The notes under the pieces are model-generated. The model did not search any database. It was given only the letters and a program-made list of their open reading frames with translations, and was not told the DNA's origin. From assembly GCA_049724395.1 (NCBI GenBank), contig JAUGWO010000252.1:1-55974 (forward strand): a DNA stretch of 55,974 nt. The letters run 5' to 3'. Position numbers and translations under genes: made by a program. Each line of letters begins with the position of its first letter. Within the stretch, counting starts at the first letter, position 1. Shown piece after piece: positions 11,270 through 24,571 of the stretch. Source of the stretch: Spongospora subterranea f. sp. subterranea. Lineage: Eukaryota; Endomyxa: Phytomyxea; Phytomyxea; Plasmodiophorida.

Positions 11270-14200
11270 CCTAACCAACTCAAACAGTTCGCAGTATTAC
11301 TTTCTTAAAAGCACAAGAATAACACTTTGCATTTCAAGTGTTTTGGTGCAATAATGCAGTTTATGCAGATAATGCTGCAAGAGGAGCTTTAGCCGCGCTC
11401 ACTCAAATTTGAGATTTTCGAATATTGGTCGCGTTCCCCGGGGCCGAGGCAAGGGCTGCGGCAGGGCTGCTGCACATACAGAACACAGCAGTCCCACTCC
11501 CAACATGGCGATTATCATTGACGGAAGACGGTAGAGTGGGTTCCGACAATCCCCGGCTACAGGAACGTCCATGGTCAGGTTCCAACACATGTGATCTGAG
11601 CAAAGTCTGCCATTGCGCGGGTCTCTGCAACACCGAATCATAAGCCAGTTCACTGAACAGCAGGAGAAATTTGAAATAAATCTTATTGCTAATTTGATTG
11701 ATACCACAGTTGTCCTTGTAATAAAGCCCATAAATTGCCATTTAAAGAAAGGGGGAGCGTTCTCTGAACATCCGATGATAATATCTGCAATAGTTGATTG
11801 GTTGTCGAGCAGGTGGACACGATGATTGTCTAGATTGGACTAAAGAGCTTCAGGATTCATAAGATATCCATGATGTGAAGTGCTTTGCAAACATATTCGC
11901 TGCATAAAGCGGGCACTGGGTGAACTGACAAGGATTGAACGGCGACAGCAACACCAACTGCATTTTTAGACGAATGGATTAAAACTGGAAAACAGAACCG
12001 CAATGATATTTTCATGGGCAACAACAAGCTACTTGAATAGAAAAAAATCAACTCAATTCTCAACGTCGAAAACATGTGAATCTAGTAAATGATGTTAACG
12101 TGGAATTTATTTTCGTTGTTGAGAACAAGATTTATTCGACTTTGTGGCGGAATGAGCATCCCTCGGCAAGACGCGCTTTACCGCCGGTTGGCTGGCATAG
12201 GATAGAGGTACAGGAGGCGCAAAACACCACTGTCGTGGCGTGCGAGTAGACGGTCGTACTGTGAATGGCGTTGGGTCAGAATATATTCGACAGGGAACAA
12301 CCCAAGGCCAAAGCGACATTACATGTTGAAGCAGCCGGAACACTTGACGTCCATGAAGAACGAGTTCGGGCTCTGAACGAGACGCTTCAACTTGTGTTTG
12401 CGTAGCTCATCGGCGGCGGAAGGGAAAAGGAGATCTTTTTGCAACTATAGGGGCGGACTAAGATCGCTGGCCGATACGATGAAAGATTGGAGGCGCAACG
12501 ACACTCACCACCATGATTGATCACGAGCGAGAGCGAGAGAACACAACGGGCGACGATCGACGAGATGAATCAGGGGAGTGGAAGATGGGTTGAGGCGCAG
12601 TCCGTGGCGCAATCAGTCAAGTCCGCACAATATATGGAGAATGTGTTGATCACACACGTGTGGCATGTACTTGGCAGGTGGCGATTCAGGCCAGCGAGAT
12701 GTCCTGTGGGTTTGACCAATATCACCTGAGTTGTTAACCGATTCAGGTCAAGTCTATTGACTTCTATCGAAATTGGTTTATTGGGCAATATCGGACCAGC
12801 GGGTTATCTGGGGCGTTTATCGTTCTGATGTTCAACGGTTGGTCTTCATGATGGAACTCCTATTCGGTGGAAGCCTTACAGTTGTTATTCATTCACCTTA
12901 TTTCTCCATTATTTTTACGATCGTACGCTCCGGGTTTTATCTCCCATTTCTGCTGAAAACCCGTTTTCCCCCGTGATACAGTTTCGCCCCTTGGGATATT
13001 GATCATTGGTCGCCACATGTGTTCATTGGCCTCATCCTCGATCTGGCCTCGACAAGGACAGTCTATATTGTGAGAATGATTATGAAACTCCATCGGTCGG
13101 GGACATTGGCAGATTCTTATAGAATCCCCGTTCACGATTGGATCAATGATGTTATTACAATGAGCATTTACTTACGAGATTGTGTTCTTCCAGTAGACCG
13201 CACCCATCGGTATTGATCAAGACATTATGTGCTCCTATGGGATATTCTTGCGAATCAACTGGGTGATTATGTCCAGGGAACCATTGGAATAGGAACACGC
13301 ACGATATCCATAGTAGATTGGTGTGATATGATATTTATGTGATTGGGATCATAACAGCAATCGCTGTGATGACGATATAAACTGTTTGGCAATTGGCAGT
13401 TGCTTGGCGTCATCCTGTCCATTGAGGTTCTTCAGGGATCGATAAGGTGATGTTCAACTTTAAATGCTGACATGATGTAGATGGTTATGCTCGTCAGCAT
13501 CGCAGCTTATCCTCGTAATACTAGACAGTAGGCTTTGGCAAGCTATTTTATGATTCGAAAAAATCGCTGTTTACAGACAAACAATAACCCGACAGACATC
13601 ATTATTGTTGAAAATTGAGAGTTGACGTTGAAAGAGCACGACGATAGCCAAAATTCTTCAACGCCATGGACATGTTGTTCAGACAGATTCCACCTTCATC
13701 GCTTCAAAACCAGATAGCCGTTTACGTGTATTAACATCATGGACTGAGTTTTCGGGCAATCAAGTGTCAAATGACAAAGGCGATTCCTGGAGGATCGTGA
13801 GAATGTACATAAAGTGGTCGCATGAAAGGTCCACACTTATAGGGCGCTGTGCAATCATGACATCTGGGGCAAACGATGCGGTCAAGTACACGGTCGGGAT
13901 AGACTGTATTCTCAGGCTGATTCGCGTTCGATGACTCATCAATCTAAGACGATTTAACATGATTGCAGGGCAATGCGGTTCAAGGCCGACTGATGATTTC
14001 CGCATCATTATCCCTAATGTAGACTGTGATGATGATCACATCAGCATTGGCACTGATGATGTGTTGGCGAATTAGGGCATCATGAATAGAGATGTCGAGT
14101 GGCGTAATCGTGATGACCAGAAACACTGAATGCAATTTCGGTAATGTTTGAGATTATTTCGATAGACCAGTTGATCTGTCATACAGTAATTCCTTTTAAT

Positions 14201-15437
14201 AAAACCTCAAACGTTTTTACCAGAGTTTGAAGTCTTAGCCCATTTCAGGATTTCAGAGTCTCAAATAAGCAGATTTTTTAAGCGGATAATTGCATGTTTT
14301 ATCAAACAAATTATAAAATAATCAAATATACTCGCTTTCTAATAAACAGAGATATAAGCTCCTAGACCATCAGGTTCTCCCAACGAATCATTGCCCAGTG
14401 AATCACCGGTTTGGATTTCCTAAATTAGAACAACAACGGAATCCGACGGCACTGGTTGACCGTGTAGCGGTGACACGCCGTGCCGTAATAACACCTTTGG
14501 CAATCGCCGCGGCGACCGCGGCGATAATCTGTACGAGATTACCTTTATTAAGAAGATCGTAGTCGTCATCACAGAACACCGAGTTATTGGATTCGGAACA
14601 GGAGCTCAATTCAGATTCATCACCTCTGAATGAAAATTAATGATGAATATCCTGTTACGGGGGGAGAGTCGGTACTCTTTGAGGCCCTGGATGTTAACTT
14701 TGAATGGATCTGCTCCAACAGTGCCAAGAAAGCATCCCGGTTTTTCAAAATAACGATGTATATACAATTATTTGCGGAACGCATCCCAAAGCCTCGCCGG
14801 TGCGTCTTTCTCGAGCAGTAAATTTGCAGTCTCAATCCATTTTGACATGAAGGGCAACGCCGTTTGACTATGAAGGAGTCAAACGGAGGTAGATCAAGAG
14901 TCCATACCGTGACACCAACTTGACAACAACATGACTTGATCTTATTTTTCATCAATTTTATTGAAAGTACTTTTGCATGAACCAGCGTTTAGGGTGTTAG
15001 ACACTTAAAACCACCAGCCCTTGTTACAAGGTCTCTTATCAGACGGATTTACTGTATAGTATAATGATTGATTGCCCAACAAGATGACCGGCCATGGCGT
15101 ATTTCAGACGCCGCTGGTGAATGGATTAACCTCTTTAAGCAGTGCTGAGGATGATGACGACAGACTGAAGACCGTTTCAACGGATCGCTTTCATCAGAGC
15201 ATCAAACACGATCGCCAATTCGCAATAAAGTCAAACTATGATGTCACAGTTGCTGAAGATAAAAATCAGCTTGGCTGCAGATTTTCGTTGGATATCAACA
15301 CAACAACGGGATTCTGGAGATTGGCATACAGACAAAGCGATGCAAATTTGGGATCACGAAAAAAATACTTAAAGAAAACACGTAAGAAACATTTATTTGT
15401 ATCTTCATAAACAAGCCACAAACGGTCAAGACAAACT
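11270..15437. other. 4.2 kb without a recognised gene
   Basis: Many short ORFs occur on both strands and none exceeds about 115 codons. I recognise no transposase, reverse transcriptase or host domain. The minus-strand frame at 14609-14403 (Ser/Asp/Glu-rich, then an Ala-rich hydrophobic stretch) could be the N-terminus of some transposase, but nothing follows that confirms it. Probably old, decayed repeats. Confidence 0.35.
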
Positions 15438-17748
15438 CTATTTCTTGGCAAACGAAAACCATTTGGATCTGGGCTTCGACGATCCGGATCGGGATCGGCT
15501 TGGGGGTTTGCTGACTGCCGATGGCGAGGGCTCGGGAGTGGGAACAGGTTCATCATCGTCGGTCGAGATATCGAATGACGGGTCTGGATGATCATTGACA
15601 GATCGAGGTTTGCCGCGTATCAACTCCTCCAACTCTTCTGGCACAACAAGGCCAAAGTTCATTGGCAAGCAGAATTCCTGAAATCTGAGGGCATTTAGAA
15701 CTTGGAAAATTAATGTGATGAATTTGAATACCCAGTGAAGAATGATGCAAAAAAATTTTGATGGGCAGCGCCCTTTAGGCAATAATCCACCACGTTCTCC
15801 ACGTACTCTTTCCGGTTATTTTCGTTCAAAGTCACAGGTTTGTTGTCAAGTTTCCTGACAAATGCCTGAACAGGGAATCCCGGCACCTCTAAACCCTTAA
15901 GTTCATCTGTGAACGGACGTGAGGGGACTGAAGATATAGATTACAGTGTGATCTACCTGGAGCGCCATCTATGATGCGAACCAACCGCTTCCATATGGAT
16001 GGATTACTGCGTTTGAGGTCTTCGAACGTTAGAGGCACATTGCACATTTGCTTATAAAGACAAGGCGAAAATGGGACGTCAAAACTTTCGCCATGATGGA
16101 AAGCAACACCAACGAGTCGCCCTGAGCATGAAATTCAATCAGCAACAATGGTTTGACAATAATTCCAGGGACTTCGCAATAACGACAATCAAATAACGAA
16201 CAAATGCAAAATTCATAAAGAGGGATTATTACTGACCAAGAAGAAAATGTCGATTTACACTGTGAGTTGTTTCATCAAATGGTTCATCAAACCAAGTCTC
16301 ATCTCGTCGTCCAAGCCAGAAATCACCAGCTTCGTCAACGAGAACTGAAAAAACGATAGTTAGTGCACATGATGCAAACAATACATGAACACGACGAGAA
16401 CCAGTAGATTTTATCTGCTCTGATAAGATGCTAAAGAACTTGCTTGGAGGAACAGGACTAATATTCGTCCGTGCGCCAAGGTCCTGGAAGATATAGTCTG
16501 GTGCGGTTCTTGTCCCCACCAATCCCTCTTGGGATAAATAAGCATTCATATTCCGGCGAGTGGTTTTCTGTATAGAAGTCAAAAGCACAGGCACAGACCC
16601 ACGACCAACAAGCTGTGGCCGATAATGAGCGCTGGGAAATAGAGCAATCTTATCATCAGTGATAATGGGATTCTGTTCAAATTCGTCAACAGTGTTCTCA
16701 TCAACGGCATTGAAATTTTGCTCAAAAGCGTCAGGAGTTTTCTCACGGCCGAAATCGGGGTCGTCTCCGACCACAAAGTAATTAATCTGAAAAAGCATTC
16801 AACTCGTATAGTTGGATAAAAACATTGCTTTGACCAATAATTGCGTTGATCTAAGACTGTAAAGAGAGGAATTTTGTAGTACATTCAGAGCATCATGAAG
16901 TTCACGGCCTTGGCGAATCTGATGCGACATCGGAAAATCAGATTTAGTCACAACAAGAATTAGATGAAAGAAACAACATCGATTTACCCAAAAGTTAATG
17001 TGGTAGAGTTTGTCTTTTCGACTTTTTACAGGCGAAGTCAATAACGTTCGTTTGTCTGCCAGATTGAATACGAAGTGAAATTTTTGATAATTTTTTGGCG
17101 ATTTTGAAACAGTCAAAGATCTAGAGGCCTTGTCGTTGTAAAACCGATTGATGGGCAATGGAGATTCACGCTTAGAATTTGCAAGATAATATTGTCGTAA
17201 AAGCGACAGGTGCGTTAACGCGGTCTGAGATGGGAGGTGTCCACGAATAGTTGTGGAGAAGTCATTGGTCAGATCATCGTGAACACTCTGAAGATTGGTT
17301 TCGAATTCATCTTGAGTGGCGTCTATCAGATCCGATAGCGAAGGGACATTGCCGTCAGTGGATAGAGCATCGCCATCATTTAGGTCGTGATTTTCGGATG
17401 CTTGGGATGTACTCGCCTGTGAAACCATACGCGACACTATGAGAATCAAATCAAAGCGTCAATATATCCAATACGCGAAACAAACAATGAAGTATAACCT
17501 GGAGGATCCTGGACAAGTTTTACGTGTTGAAAATAACAATGTTGAGTTTGTTTTTTTAAAAACTAAAGAGAGGCTCAGTGAGGATGTTGTAGATTGATTA
17601 GTAGGGGACTGACGTCGATAAGCTTATACTCGTTTTCCTCAGGCCCATGTGAAAGGCCAAGTTGGAGCACAATTAGGAAAACCAGAACGGCGACACTGAG
17701 GTAAAACCGACAAAATCGAGGTCCACAGCTTGAAGAAAACACCATCAT
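15438..17748 (-). CDS. Membrane-anchored HECT-like protein A (HECT N-lobe only)
   Basis: This is a multi-exon gene on the minus strand. Exon 1 (Met at 17748 or 17745, to about 17614) encodes CGPRFCRF followed by one hydrophobic helix (VAVLVFLIVLQLGL), a signal anchor. Later exons carry an acidic Ser/Asp-rich linker, then the HERC/UBE3A-like pre-HECT module (SPLPINRFYND, KFHFVFNLADKRTLL), then HECT N-lobe motifs: SKFFSILSEQI, EAGDFWLG, LVGVAFHHGESFDVPFSP, LYKQM, LTFEDLKRSNPSIWKRL, and LEVPGF...VTLNENNRKEYVENV, ending at VVPEELEELIRG. The usual catalytic C-lobe is absent. A Pro/Ser/Asp tail (EPVPTPEPSPS) ends at the stop, 15438-15440. GT-AG introns are visible (for example one ending CACTAACTATCGTTTTTTCAG near 16346). 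One inferred intron is only 29 nt. The protein may be a ligase-dead regulator or an incomplete copy. Confidence 0.72.
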
Positions 17749-17749
17749 T

Positions 17750-17875
17750 GGTAGAATGAATGACCAGGCCAACCTTCGCCTTGCCAAGTGGTACTGTAGG
17801 ATGAATGACCAGGTCAACCTGCGCCATTCCCAGTGGCCGTGGCTCTGTAGGATGGCCAAGTAAAACTGCGCACGG
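17750..17875. repeat. Imperfect ~47-bp tandem duplication upstream of gene A
   Basis: Two and a half copies of a GTAGRATGAATGACCAGG-containing unit lie just upstream of the gene A start codon. They could be part of its promoter or 5' leader. No function is shown. Confidence 0.6.
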
Positions 17876-19879
17876 GGTTGACTCGGACTTCTTTTCGCCG
17901 AACCGCCAACGTCCAGGTGTCAATGACTGACAGAGGGCAGGTCAATGGATAGGGCGGATATAGTGCGGATACGATTCAAATTGATCCAATGATCCAAATT
18001 GATTCCAACGCTGTGCGCAGTCACTTGTACCGGTAAATACATTCAAGTGTGACTACAGTGTATAGTGTATCCCAAGGAGCATTATCTGAAGACAGGAATA
18101 CCTTTCGAACTGAATTCCTTCCATTGATTATCTATGAATACCTTTGTATAAACAAATTGATTTATCAATGTCCAAAACTGATTATTTTCCCAGATACAAG
18201 TTTGGTCCCAGTGAAGGTTGGGATGACACCTATCAGAAGCTTCGAAGTTCAGCAACTAGAAGGAGAACGTTTGCTGGCATGCAAATGCAGCGGAACGTTG
18301 AAATAGAGAGATTGCATGCAGGACACGAAATTTGCTTTCAAAGATTTTGAATACAAATTTACATGATTGTTTTAAATATTTGCAAACAATTGTACACACG
18401 ACGATATTATTGAATAAATGGGGTGATTCAGGCTGCTACTCTTGATTTCAGCAATATCCATCTGTAATTTGATAGCTCTGATATCCTGCTTGTGTTCGTC
18501 CCTCAAATGTACCTGGCTGATACTCCATACGTTCTGCCTTTTCATTATCGGTGAGACCAGACGTATCACAGAAGTCCAACGTACATATCAAAAGGAAGTT
18601 GAACAGACGCATTCTGCCTTCTCTGACCAAAAATCGACATCTGGATCAACTGGAGAAACGGAGGTCTTAATGATAACCACTATTTTTTATACGTATGGGT
18701 GACGACAAATGGATTTGGAAATGAGCTCAAAACCTAAGAGAATCATAAAGGTAGAGTTGTGATCGATCATTTTTGTTGGTCCATAACGTCGCTGGTTCCC
18801 TCCTCCTGCAACTTGTTTTCAAAAACTCCATCAAACTGACTAATCACATATAGTTCGTGTCCCTGCGATCAAACGCAAATTAGAAATTGCAACATGTACC
18901 CATTCGACAGCATAACTGCCCCTCTGTCTAAGTCGTGATTTCTGTCTTGCCAAGTTGACCACCCGCAGCTGTTTTGATATTCGCAGAAGTTCATATTTAT
19001 CATACTTTGAACGGAATATTATTACACAACTCGATTTTGTGCAAAGGACGTCGCATTGAACTTAGCTTCATCACTAGGACATATCTTGAACCAACATCAA
19101 AATGACCAATTGAAACAAATGTGATGAAAACACAGCAAAATTTTAACTGCTTAAGTCAAATAAAGACCCACGTTTTCAGGTCTGGTAGGACAACCCAATG
19201 TATGATGTCGAAACGGAACGTGGAGGACCAGTTTGAAAATCGTCAGAATACTATAAGGTGAGATCCCCAGCACGTTTGAGGTCACCGACTCAAAAATAGA
19301 CAAGGTTGATTGTCTCGGTAGGCCTAATAATCTTATAAGTACCGATTCCGTTCTCCTGCTGTTCAATCTCATCGGTTGAAGCTGTAAATGAACTTGATCC
19401 ACCTGTAATGTATGCCGATTGTGAGGTATGGAAGTCTACTCGATCAAACCGTTTTGGAGATATAATGTGCCCTAGTGGTGCATCCCGTCTGAATCCACAT
19501 GATGGATCTCATTGAACCGAGTAATTACAGGCGTTTTCAGCACACATTGTTTCCTCGTAACAAGCCCAGAACACAATGTCGTTGCAGCCATCTTACGTTG
19601 GTCAACGGATTCGGTAGTCTGACAATGTGAAGAATATAATCTGAGTTCCACCAATGACACCCGATAGTTTTTTGTCAAGCCACATCAAGCATACAACCAG
19701 GTCAAGGAGGCCTCACACTTCAGCTTTGAGACTCATTATGAACACAACCTGTGTGATGAATCTCATATTCCAATCCATCATGTGCCCACACGCTCACAGG
19801 TGTCATTGTCAACGAACAATCTAAAAATGTTGTCGTTCATAATCCATTTTTGTAGTACCCACATTGCTTCGCATGGAGC
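17876..19879. other. 2 kb without a recognised gene
   Basis: Only short ORFs on both strands. The right part (about 19400-19880) may be the decayed 5' half of the fungal-type DDE element that follows, but I see no motif that proves it. Confidence 0.35.
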
Positions 19880-20180
19880 TCTAGAAAGATTTCGTTTTAT
19901 ATGTACAAAAGAAAAATTATTCAAGATTTTGATTTTCTACACCCAGGCTCATGCGTAAATGGGAATCGACAAACTCTCAAAATATTCATTCAAGTCCAAC
20001 AACCGGATTTCCAGGTGCAAAAAGAATGGATCGTTGAGCAATCGACAAGCATGATGGAGTGGTTGATTTTTATCCCAAATTTCACTGTGAGTTCAAATTT
20101 TATGAAAATGTTCGGACAAAAAGTTATACTTGACGCGATTGCACCTATTTCTGGAAAGACTTGCCCTGAACGCAACTACA
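19880..20180 (+). pseudogene. Second fungal-type DDE transposase remnant
   Basis: The plus-strand frames read QQPDFQVQKEWIVEQ and, in another frame, VVDFYPKFHCEFKFYENV. These are the same landmarks as at 6445-6915 (QxDFxxQK, FYPKFHCE). The copy ends soon after, before the C-terminal HR motif. It is interrupted by a frame change and is a dead fragment. Confidence 0.7.
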
Positions 20181-20682
20181 CAATACGCGTCTACGCGCGC
20201 AATACCCGTATTACGTATGTACAGTCGACGCGTATTGCGTTAGTTGTACAAACACCGTAATACCGTACGTCGCAATGCTCCCGTAACGCTGACCTTTCTG
20301 GAAGGTAAAAAACCGTTACACGACGCAATGCGCGAGCGCAAGCGTACGTCATTTCGAGTCCCGTAAAGTCGTCATGAAGTCGCTAAATTCGAAGGAGAAT
20401 TTCAGGCAGGCAATCATCTTTCAGATTCATTTACTGAACCAGCTCTGATCTGTTTCATGATTTGTATTAGGAACCTTATCCAAGAAAGGGTAGTACATGG
20501 TAATAGATTTTGGAATGTCATTCTGGCCCAAATGTTGAACACAACATTATCTGATCAGTGAAACAATTGTCAAATCAGTCAAAACGCGGTCATGTGGTTT
20601 CGAACGAACTAGGATAATATATTTTCCTGCATTGCTGAGTGGCAAACACCACAACATGTAAACGATGTGTTAAAAACCAAAT
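20181..20682. other. Self-complementary CG/TACG-rich patch, no gene
   Basis: At 20175-20350 the sequence is full of CGTATTACG/CGTAATACG and ACGCGT motifs that can pair with each other in several registers. The rest is plain non-coding sequence. This could be an element terminus, but I found no partner copy. Confidence 0.4.
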
Positions 20683-22870
20683 ATGTCTTTCGAATCGATG
20701 TTGAGGAGCTGTTCGGATGTGGTTGTTGTGCCATCCCAGCAGCGATTCGAACAAGCACATGTTTTACGTGGCAGCAGCCAGCCAGAGCGACGATGGGAGT
20801 CGACAAGATCGACAACAATTCACCCATTGAGGAGGGAGGTAGATACCACCAAATACAACAGCGGCCTGAATCTGATCCCAGAGTTTGACGGCACAAACTG
20901 GGACACTTTCAAACGGAAGGTTGAGACCCAACTCATCCGAATGGACATAGACTCGTATTTGCACCACGAGCCGAACGCTGAGTTTTCAACAGAGCGACGA
21001 ACGATCGCGCAGCATTAGCCGAAATCAGCATGCGTTGGCACAGGTGCAGGATAAGCTGGTCAGCCATTGTGCGACAACAGCACAACTATGGAGAACACTC
21101 CAAGACACATACGATGAAACTAAAGAGGCGAAATCAGGGTCCTTGTTCATCGAGTTCATTGAGTTGCAAAAGAAGCCAAGCGAGGCGAGGCAGGCTTACC
21201 TGGACCGACTCATTTCAATATACCACGACATGATCACACTGGAGATCAAGATCAGAGAACTAGCATTCTGTGCGAAAGTACTTCAGGGATTACCCGCAGA
21301 GTACAACCAAGTAAAGGCAGCTGCGAGAGCATCACAGCTAGGGAGAATCGCTTTAATGACAAGCCTCTTACTGTTTACAGAACGAGAGCGCGAGCATGGC
21401 AAGTTTGCAAAGATACCGAACGAGCCAGCGATTGACTTGAAGACAATGAAAGCCCAGCACAAGAACAAAAGTTACTTGCAAGAATTGCAAGACAACTTCC
21501 CACGACACAGACAGGTGTTGGGTGTTGAACCTACATCTTCGACGGAAAAGCCCTGAAGAACCTTCCCCGAAAACGAACAATGGGCACCGTGTCAGATTCA
21601 ACGGATTCAGGATCACGCGCGTCGGCATTGCAGTTACGTGCGACTACATCATTGACAGCGTCGCCAACGTTTCAGTCACAAACAATCAAAACATCTTGAT
21701 TATTATGAACCTCTTAAACAACCAGTTCAGATCTAAGCGTGCAGCGGACAGGCCTCAAAGGCATATGGAAAGGGCATTTTGACCATCCAGACATCGCCGT
21801 CAATCACCATCAAGGATGTACTCTACGCACCGAACATGACGAATACGTTAATATCAGCGCATTCAATCACTCAACAAGGCTAAAAAATCGTCATTGAAAA
21901 CGACATGCGAGAGCAAGGAAGGAACAACCATCCTCACCGCAGAGATGCATGATTGCCTCTATTACGTCAAAGCAAGAAGACATGCCAAGGTCAACGCAAC
22001 GATCAGCTTGGACCTCGCTCATTATAGATTTGGGCATGCGTCAGACGAGCCTCTGAAGAGTCTACAGAAATCGGCCGCCGGAATTGAGATTACCGGTAGC
22101 GAACGGCCGTTTTTTGTGCAAAAAACAAATCCCGACGACATGCATTTCCTGAAGAACGGCGAACCTAACCAACTCGAAGGTATCAGATGGTCTCATCAGA
22201 TCTTCAAGGACCATCGTAACATCTGGAACTGGTAATTATCGCTATTACATAGCGTTCAACTGTCTGTATTCTACCTGGACATGGGTCTCATTCCTGAAGA
22301 CAAAGGAAGCAGACGAGGTACTACAGATTTCTTACCGATGCGGAGGCGGATCCCACGGAAAACGAGCAAATTTTTACCAGAAAGGAATCAAACATCAGAA
22401 AACTGTGCCATATTCCCCGCAACAAAATGGCCAAGCCGAGCGACGAAATCTGGCGATCATGCAGATGGCTCGTTGTAAATCAAGAGAGTCAGATTTATCA
22501 GACGACTACTGGCCACATGCAGTCAGATACGCCGTCGACACTCTGAACAGATTGCCAACAAACGCATAGACTGGAAGACGCCATACGAACTGTGGAAAAA
22601 TCCAGTTCCTGCGGTTGATAACATGCGCCTATTTGGATGCGTTGCCTGGACACACATTGCCAGTTCATTTAGGACTAGTATCGATCCAACAGCGGAAAAG
22701 TGTACTAGTATTTTCTTAGGTTATCCATATTACCATAAGGGATACGTTGTAAAACCCCAATCGCTACGGTTAATCACGAGGACCGAGGTTAATGGACGAG
22801 TCCAATATCACACATCTCTCCATCGTCGCAGATGATGTTCAACAACTGGAACCAACACGGTGCAAACCGG
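20683..22870 (+). mobile_element. Ty1/copia gag-pol remnant (fossil)
   Basis: Plus-strand order: gag of UBN2 type (LIPEFDGTNWDTFKRKVE near 20868, AYLDRLISIYHDMI, LQGLPAEYNQVK), a protease-like segment near 21630, a gag-pre-integrase motif (HYRFGHASDEPLKSL near 22020), integrase remnants, and a linker (RLFGCVAW) near 22625. RT and RNase H are not seen. It is an old copy with many breaks, and no LTRs are recognised. Confidence 0.75.
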
Positions 22871-23109
22871 TCAGGCAATTCATTAAACCCTGAAGCGTGG
22901 AAAACCGGTGCACCAGATTTGGAAGCTGTTTACTGACGCGGTCGATGCTCATCAAATATCAGTTGCAACAGGCCGATGAAGATGATAGTGTTTAAGAGGA
23001 TTCCATCATTTTGGATTAAATCAATCTACATATTTCAATATCTTCTCAAATCTTCTTATTTTTGATAAAAGAATTAAGAAAATTTTGGTCCTAAAAAAAA
23101 ATCTTCTTA
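22871..23109. other. AT-rich junction with TTCTTAT motifs
   Basis: The sequence between the copia fossil and the PiggyBac-like gene contains repeated TCTTCTTAT and its partial complement AATTAAGAAAA. It may hold the left end of the PiggyBac-like element. I could not define a terminal repeat. Confidence 0.3.
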
Positions 23110-24466
23110 TAACACCCCTGGTATTTTCTGTTGTTTTGGAAGGACTACCTCACGGCGAGAAAGTGGTTGGCAGCGAAATCGTTCAGTTCATCAAGATTTT
23201 AGTGTACGTTTCGTTGTACCGGACGACTCCGACGAAGTTTTTTTAACGTCAATACGCTTTTCTGTATCCGATGGCTGCTGCATTGGATCCGGAAGCATTC
23301 AGAAAGGTTTTGAAAGCTTTGAACAAGAAGGGTCCATCGCGAATGGTGGTACGTGGGATGCCCCGTTTACTGTCGATCCTGTAGTTCGTTTAATGGAACA
23401 GTCGTTAATAGTGTGTAGCTGCAAAATGACATACATTCAAGGCACGACAAATTCTCTCGATAGACGACGACCAATATCGATTGACTTCTGTGCTCTCTGA
23501 AGAAATGGAATTCGCCCGAATCAACAATCCCAAGAAAGCCTTTGGAGTTCTTTCAACCAATGCGGTGTCGCTGGTGTCTTCTGTGGTTCTCGATCTAAGA
23601 CTAGCAGGAAAAGGAGAAGGATTCGGCAATATTGCTCAGATAATACTAATGTGGATGCAAAACGTTGGTCTGCCCAATCAGGTTATTGGACGGTCCGAAA
23701 CTGTTGCAATGGATCGCGGATACCTTCTTCCAGAACTTGTTGAATTTTTGTGTCGTCAAGGGTTCAATTTGATCGGCACCTACAAACGTATCAAATCAGC
23801 ACCGTTCACGTTTGGAAACGTACCTGGCAGTCGCGGCCGTTCGCAAATTCAAGAGGAAGGCGCCAAAAGCATATATGTGGCTCCCAAAAAAATTGGCAAC
23901 CGATGGGTGTATTCTATCGCATATCGCGGTGGTAGAGGACGAGTTGCGATGCTTTTTTCCACAGATCCTCGACTCAACACTTGGATTTGCAAACACAAAC
24001 ACAACATTGCGGAACCTCTTGCTGGACATAATTTGATCAGGCAATGTGTCCATGAGACGACAATAGCTTTGACAGTTGGTCAAGGTAAGGACGCACACAC
24101 ATCTCAAGTGTTGACGACGCTGCAGAAATTGGACTGGAACGACAAGGTTCCAGTAACATTGACCGCCCAGCTGACAACGCCGCAACAGCCCCGAAAAGAA
24201 ACAAGCTGGCGTGGTTGAATTTGCCAGCAGGATGCACAATCCGTTTACAAAAAGATACTTTCCATGCGCGAGTGTTTCACAAAAGAAAAGAATGTCCCAT
24301 TTGTGGCACACAAACAACGGTCACCTGTACGATTTGTGGCGTACACGTTTGCGGTGAGAAAGCGTTGGGCAGCGCCGTTCATGTTGGGACATTCTACATA
24401 CCGCTCAGAGAATTGAAAATCGGGACCGTCCTTGCCGTGAATCAGGAGCTCGAGGACGACGTTTAG
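23110..24466 (+). pseudogene. PiggyBac-like transposase (DDE_Tnp_1_7 type), frameshifted
   Basis: From about 23170 the frame reads SEIVQFIKILVYVSLYRTTP, then YPMAAALDPEAFRKVLKAL, the N-terminal helical part typical of PiggyBac transposases. The next frame, 23481-24218, carries EEMEFARINNPKKAFGVLS (DE-M...KP-K-G), VAMDRGYLLPELVEFL (the Asp-containing DRGY motif) and LIGTYKR. In a third frame, at 24215-24466, a zinc-binding tail follows, CPIC then CTIC then C (C-x2-C-x7-C-x2-C-x4-C), as in the PiggyBac C-terminal cysteine-rich domain. The frame changes near 23460 and 24195 make it a broken copy, but most of the protein is there. Confidence 0.65.
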
Positions 24467-24555
24467 ACGACGTGTATCTGGGCATTTTTCTGACACCCAA
24501 GAACCAACAATTAGGTCAAGAGGACGTGTGAGAACGGCTTCCCAAAGCTAACAAT

Positions 24556-24571
24556 CCATAGCCGGCTATGG
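24556..24571. repeat. 16-bp perfect palindrome followed by a T-run
   Basis: CCATAGCCGGCTATGG followed by TTTTTT, just 3' of the PiggyBac-like gene. Confidence 0.9.

Noticed and set aside
12500-12800. LTR starting TGTTGATCACAC
   Set aside because: There is no second copy, no matching end and no adjacent retroelement coding sequence.
14403-14955. Transposase N-terminus on the minus strand
   Set aside because: Acidic and Ala-rich composition alone is not enough, and no catalytic or DNA-binding motif follows.
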